DNA from: Hymenolepis diminuta
Taxonomy: Eukaryota; Platyhelminthes; Cestoda; Cyclophyllidea; Hymenolepididae
Direction of reading: 5' to 3'
DNA length: 64,000 bases
Assembly (NCBI GenBank): GCA_900708905.1
Contig: CAADRB010000008.1
Span: 1,013,120 to 1,077,119 of the forward strand
In this document: piece after piece, positions 63,578 through 64,000 of the stretch
Layout: the number at the start of each line of letters is the position of its first letter
Numbering within the stretch: position 1 is the first letter of the stretch
Notes under the pieces: generated by a model
What the model saw: only the letters and a program-made list of their open reading frames with translations
Told to the model about the DNA's origin: nothing
Databases searched by the model: none
Made by a program: the position numbers and the translations under genes

Positions 63578-64000
63578 CTATAAGTTAAAACAAGGCAGAA
63601 CAGTTTAATTCGATATTTACAGTTTAAAAGATTCGATTAAAATATTAGCTCTGATTGAAAAGTGGAATAACATAATCGTAGATGTTATACAGTACGAAAA
63701 AAGCAAGGACTAAAAAATAATAATGAAATGGTTCTGCTCTGATAGTCCCACAGAGAAAACATCAAAATAGAAGCTAAAACAAAAAAAAAATAAAAACCTA
63801 ACAGGCTCCAAAATGTAATGGCCCTTATACAGGGATTCGTTACGACGAACAATTAGTGTTAACCAGAATATTCATAGCATTAATATGCTAATTCATAATC
63901 CAGAATGACAAAGGCCTTAGCCAAGAAAAAGCTCGACTACCGACCTTAATGTTAAAATTCAAGACTAAAGACCTTGTGTAGATACAAATGCGGGGAACCT
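63578..64000. other. DNAJC13 intron running off the window
   Basis: Upstream of the first recovered exon no splice-bounded frame with family resemblance is visible on the minus strand up to the edge. The preceding exon of DNAJC13 should lie beyond 64000. Confidence 0.6.

Noticed and set aside
1..64000. CRISPR arrays, bacterial-type operons or plasmid genes
   Set aside because: No regularly spaced identical repeats, and all recognised genes are intron-bearing or clearly eukaryotic.

Overview
The window is eukaryotic nuclear DNA from a draft assembly: it has one 239-base run of N, AT-rich intergenic sequence, spliced genes and a visible load of dispersed repeats. Every gene called here has canonical GT-AG introns except one GC-AG intron in DNAJC13. 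Intron sizes are bimodal, with many of 42-80 nt beside others of 1-4 kb. This pattern, the divergence of the proteins and the insertions in them suggest a flatworm, most likely a tapeworm. The phylum-level call is an inference from gene style, not from a marker.

Layout. Positions 1-12300 hold no gene I can support, only an assembly gap and old dispersed repeats. At 12357-12813 (+) lies a short two-exon gene behind a TATA box; its second half resembles the C-terminal part of a La motif. It converges on NDUFA10 (12948-14499, -, five exons), a complex I accessory subunit. Positions 15829-18395 hold a decayed Ty3/gypsy pol remnant flanked by direct copies of one repeat. A long SLCO/OATP organic anion transporter gene fills 19630-37110 (+, ten exons, predicted 1033 aa). 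TXNL4A/DIM1, the U5 snRNP thioredoxin-like protein, is a single exon at 39046-39474 (-). From 43213 to the right edge (-) runs DNAJC13/RME-8, with 27 exons recovered. The 5' end of that gene lies beyond position 64000.

The four recognisable genes serve unrelated housekeeping roles: respiration, membrane transport, splicing and endosomal sorting. Nothing in their arrangement suggests an operon. The accessory content is in the introns and spacers: a tRNA-derived SINE-like family with about ten copies, the gypsy remnant with its satellite repeat, and three further unclassified repeat families. No CRISPR array, intact mobile element or obviously new multi-gene system was seen. The most unusual items are the small La-motif-like gene, the SINE-like family with a perfect 12-bp hairpin in one copy, the GC-AG intron, and the large insertions in DNAJC13 and SLCO. 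All exon boundaries were derived by eye from splice signals, reading-frame phase and remembered family sequence, and no alignment program was run.
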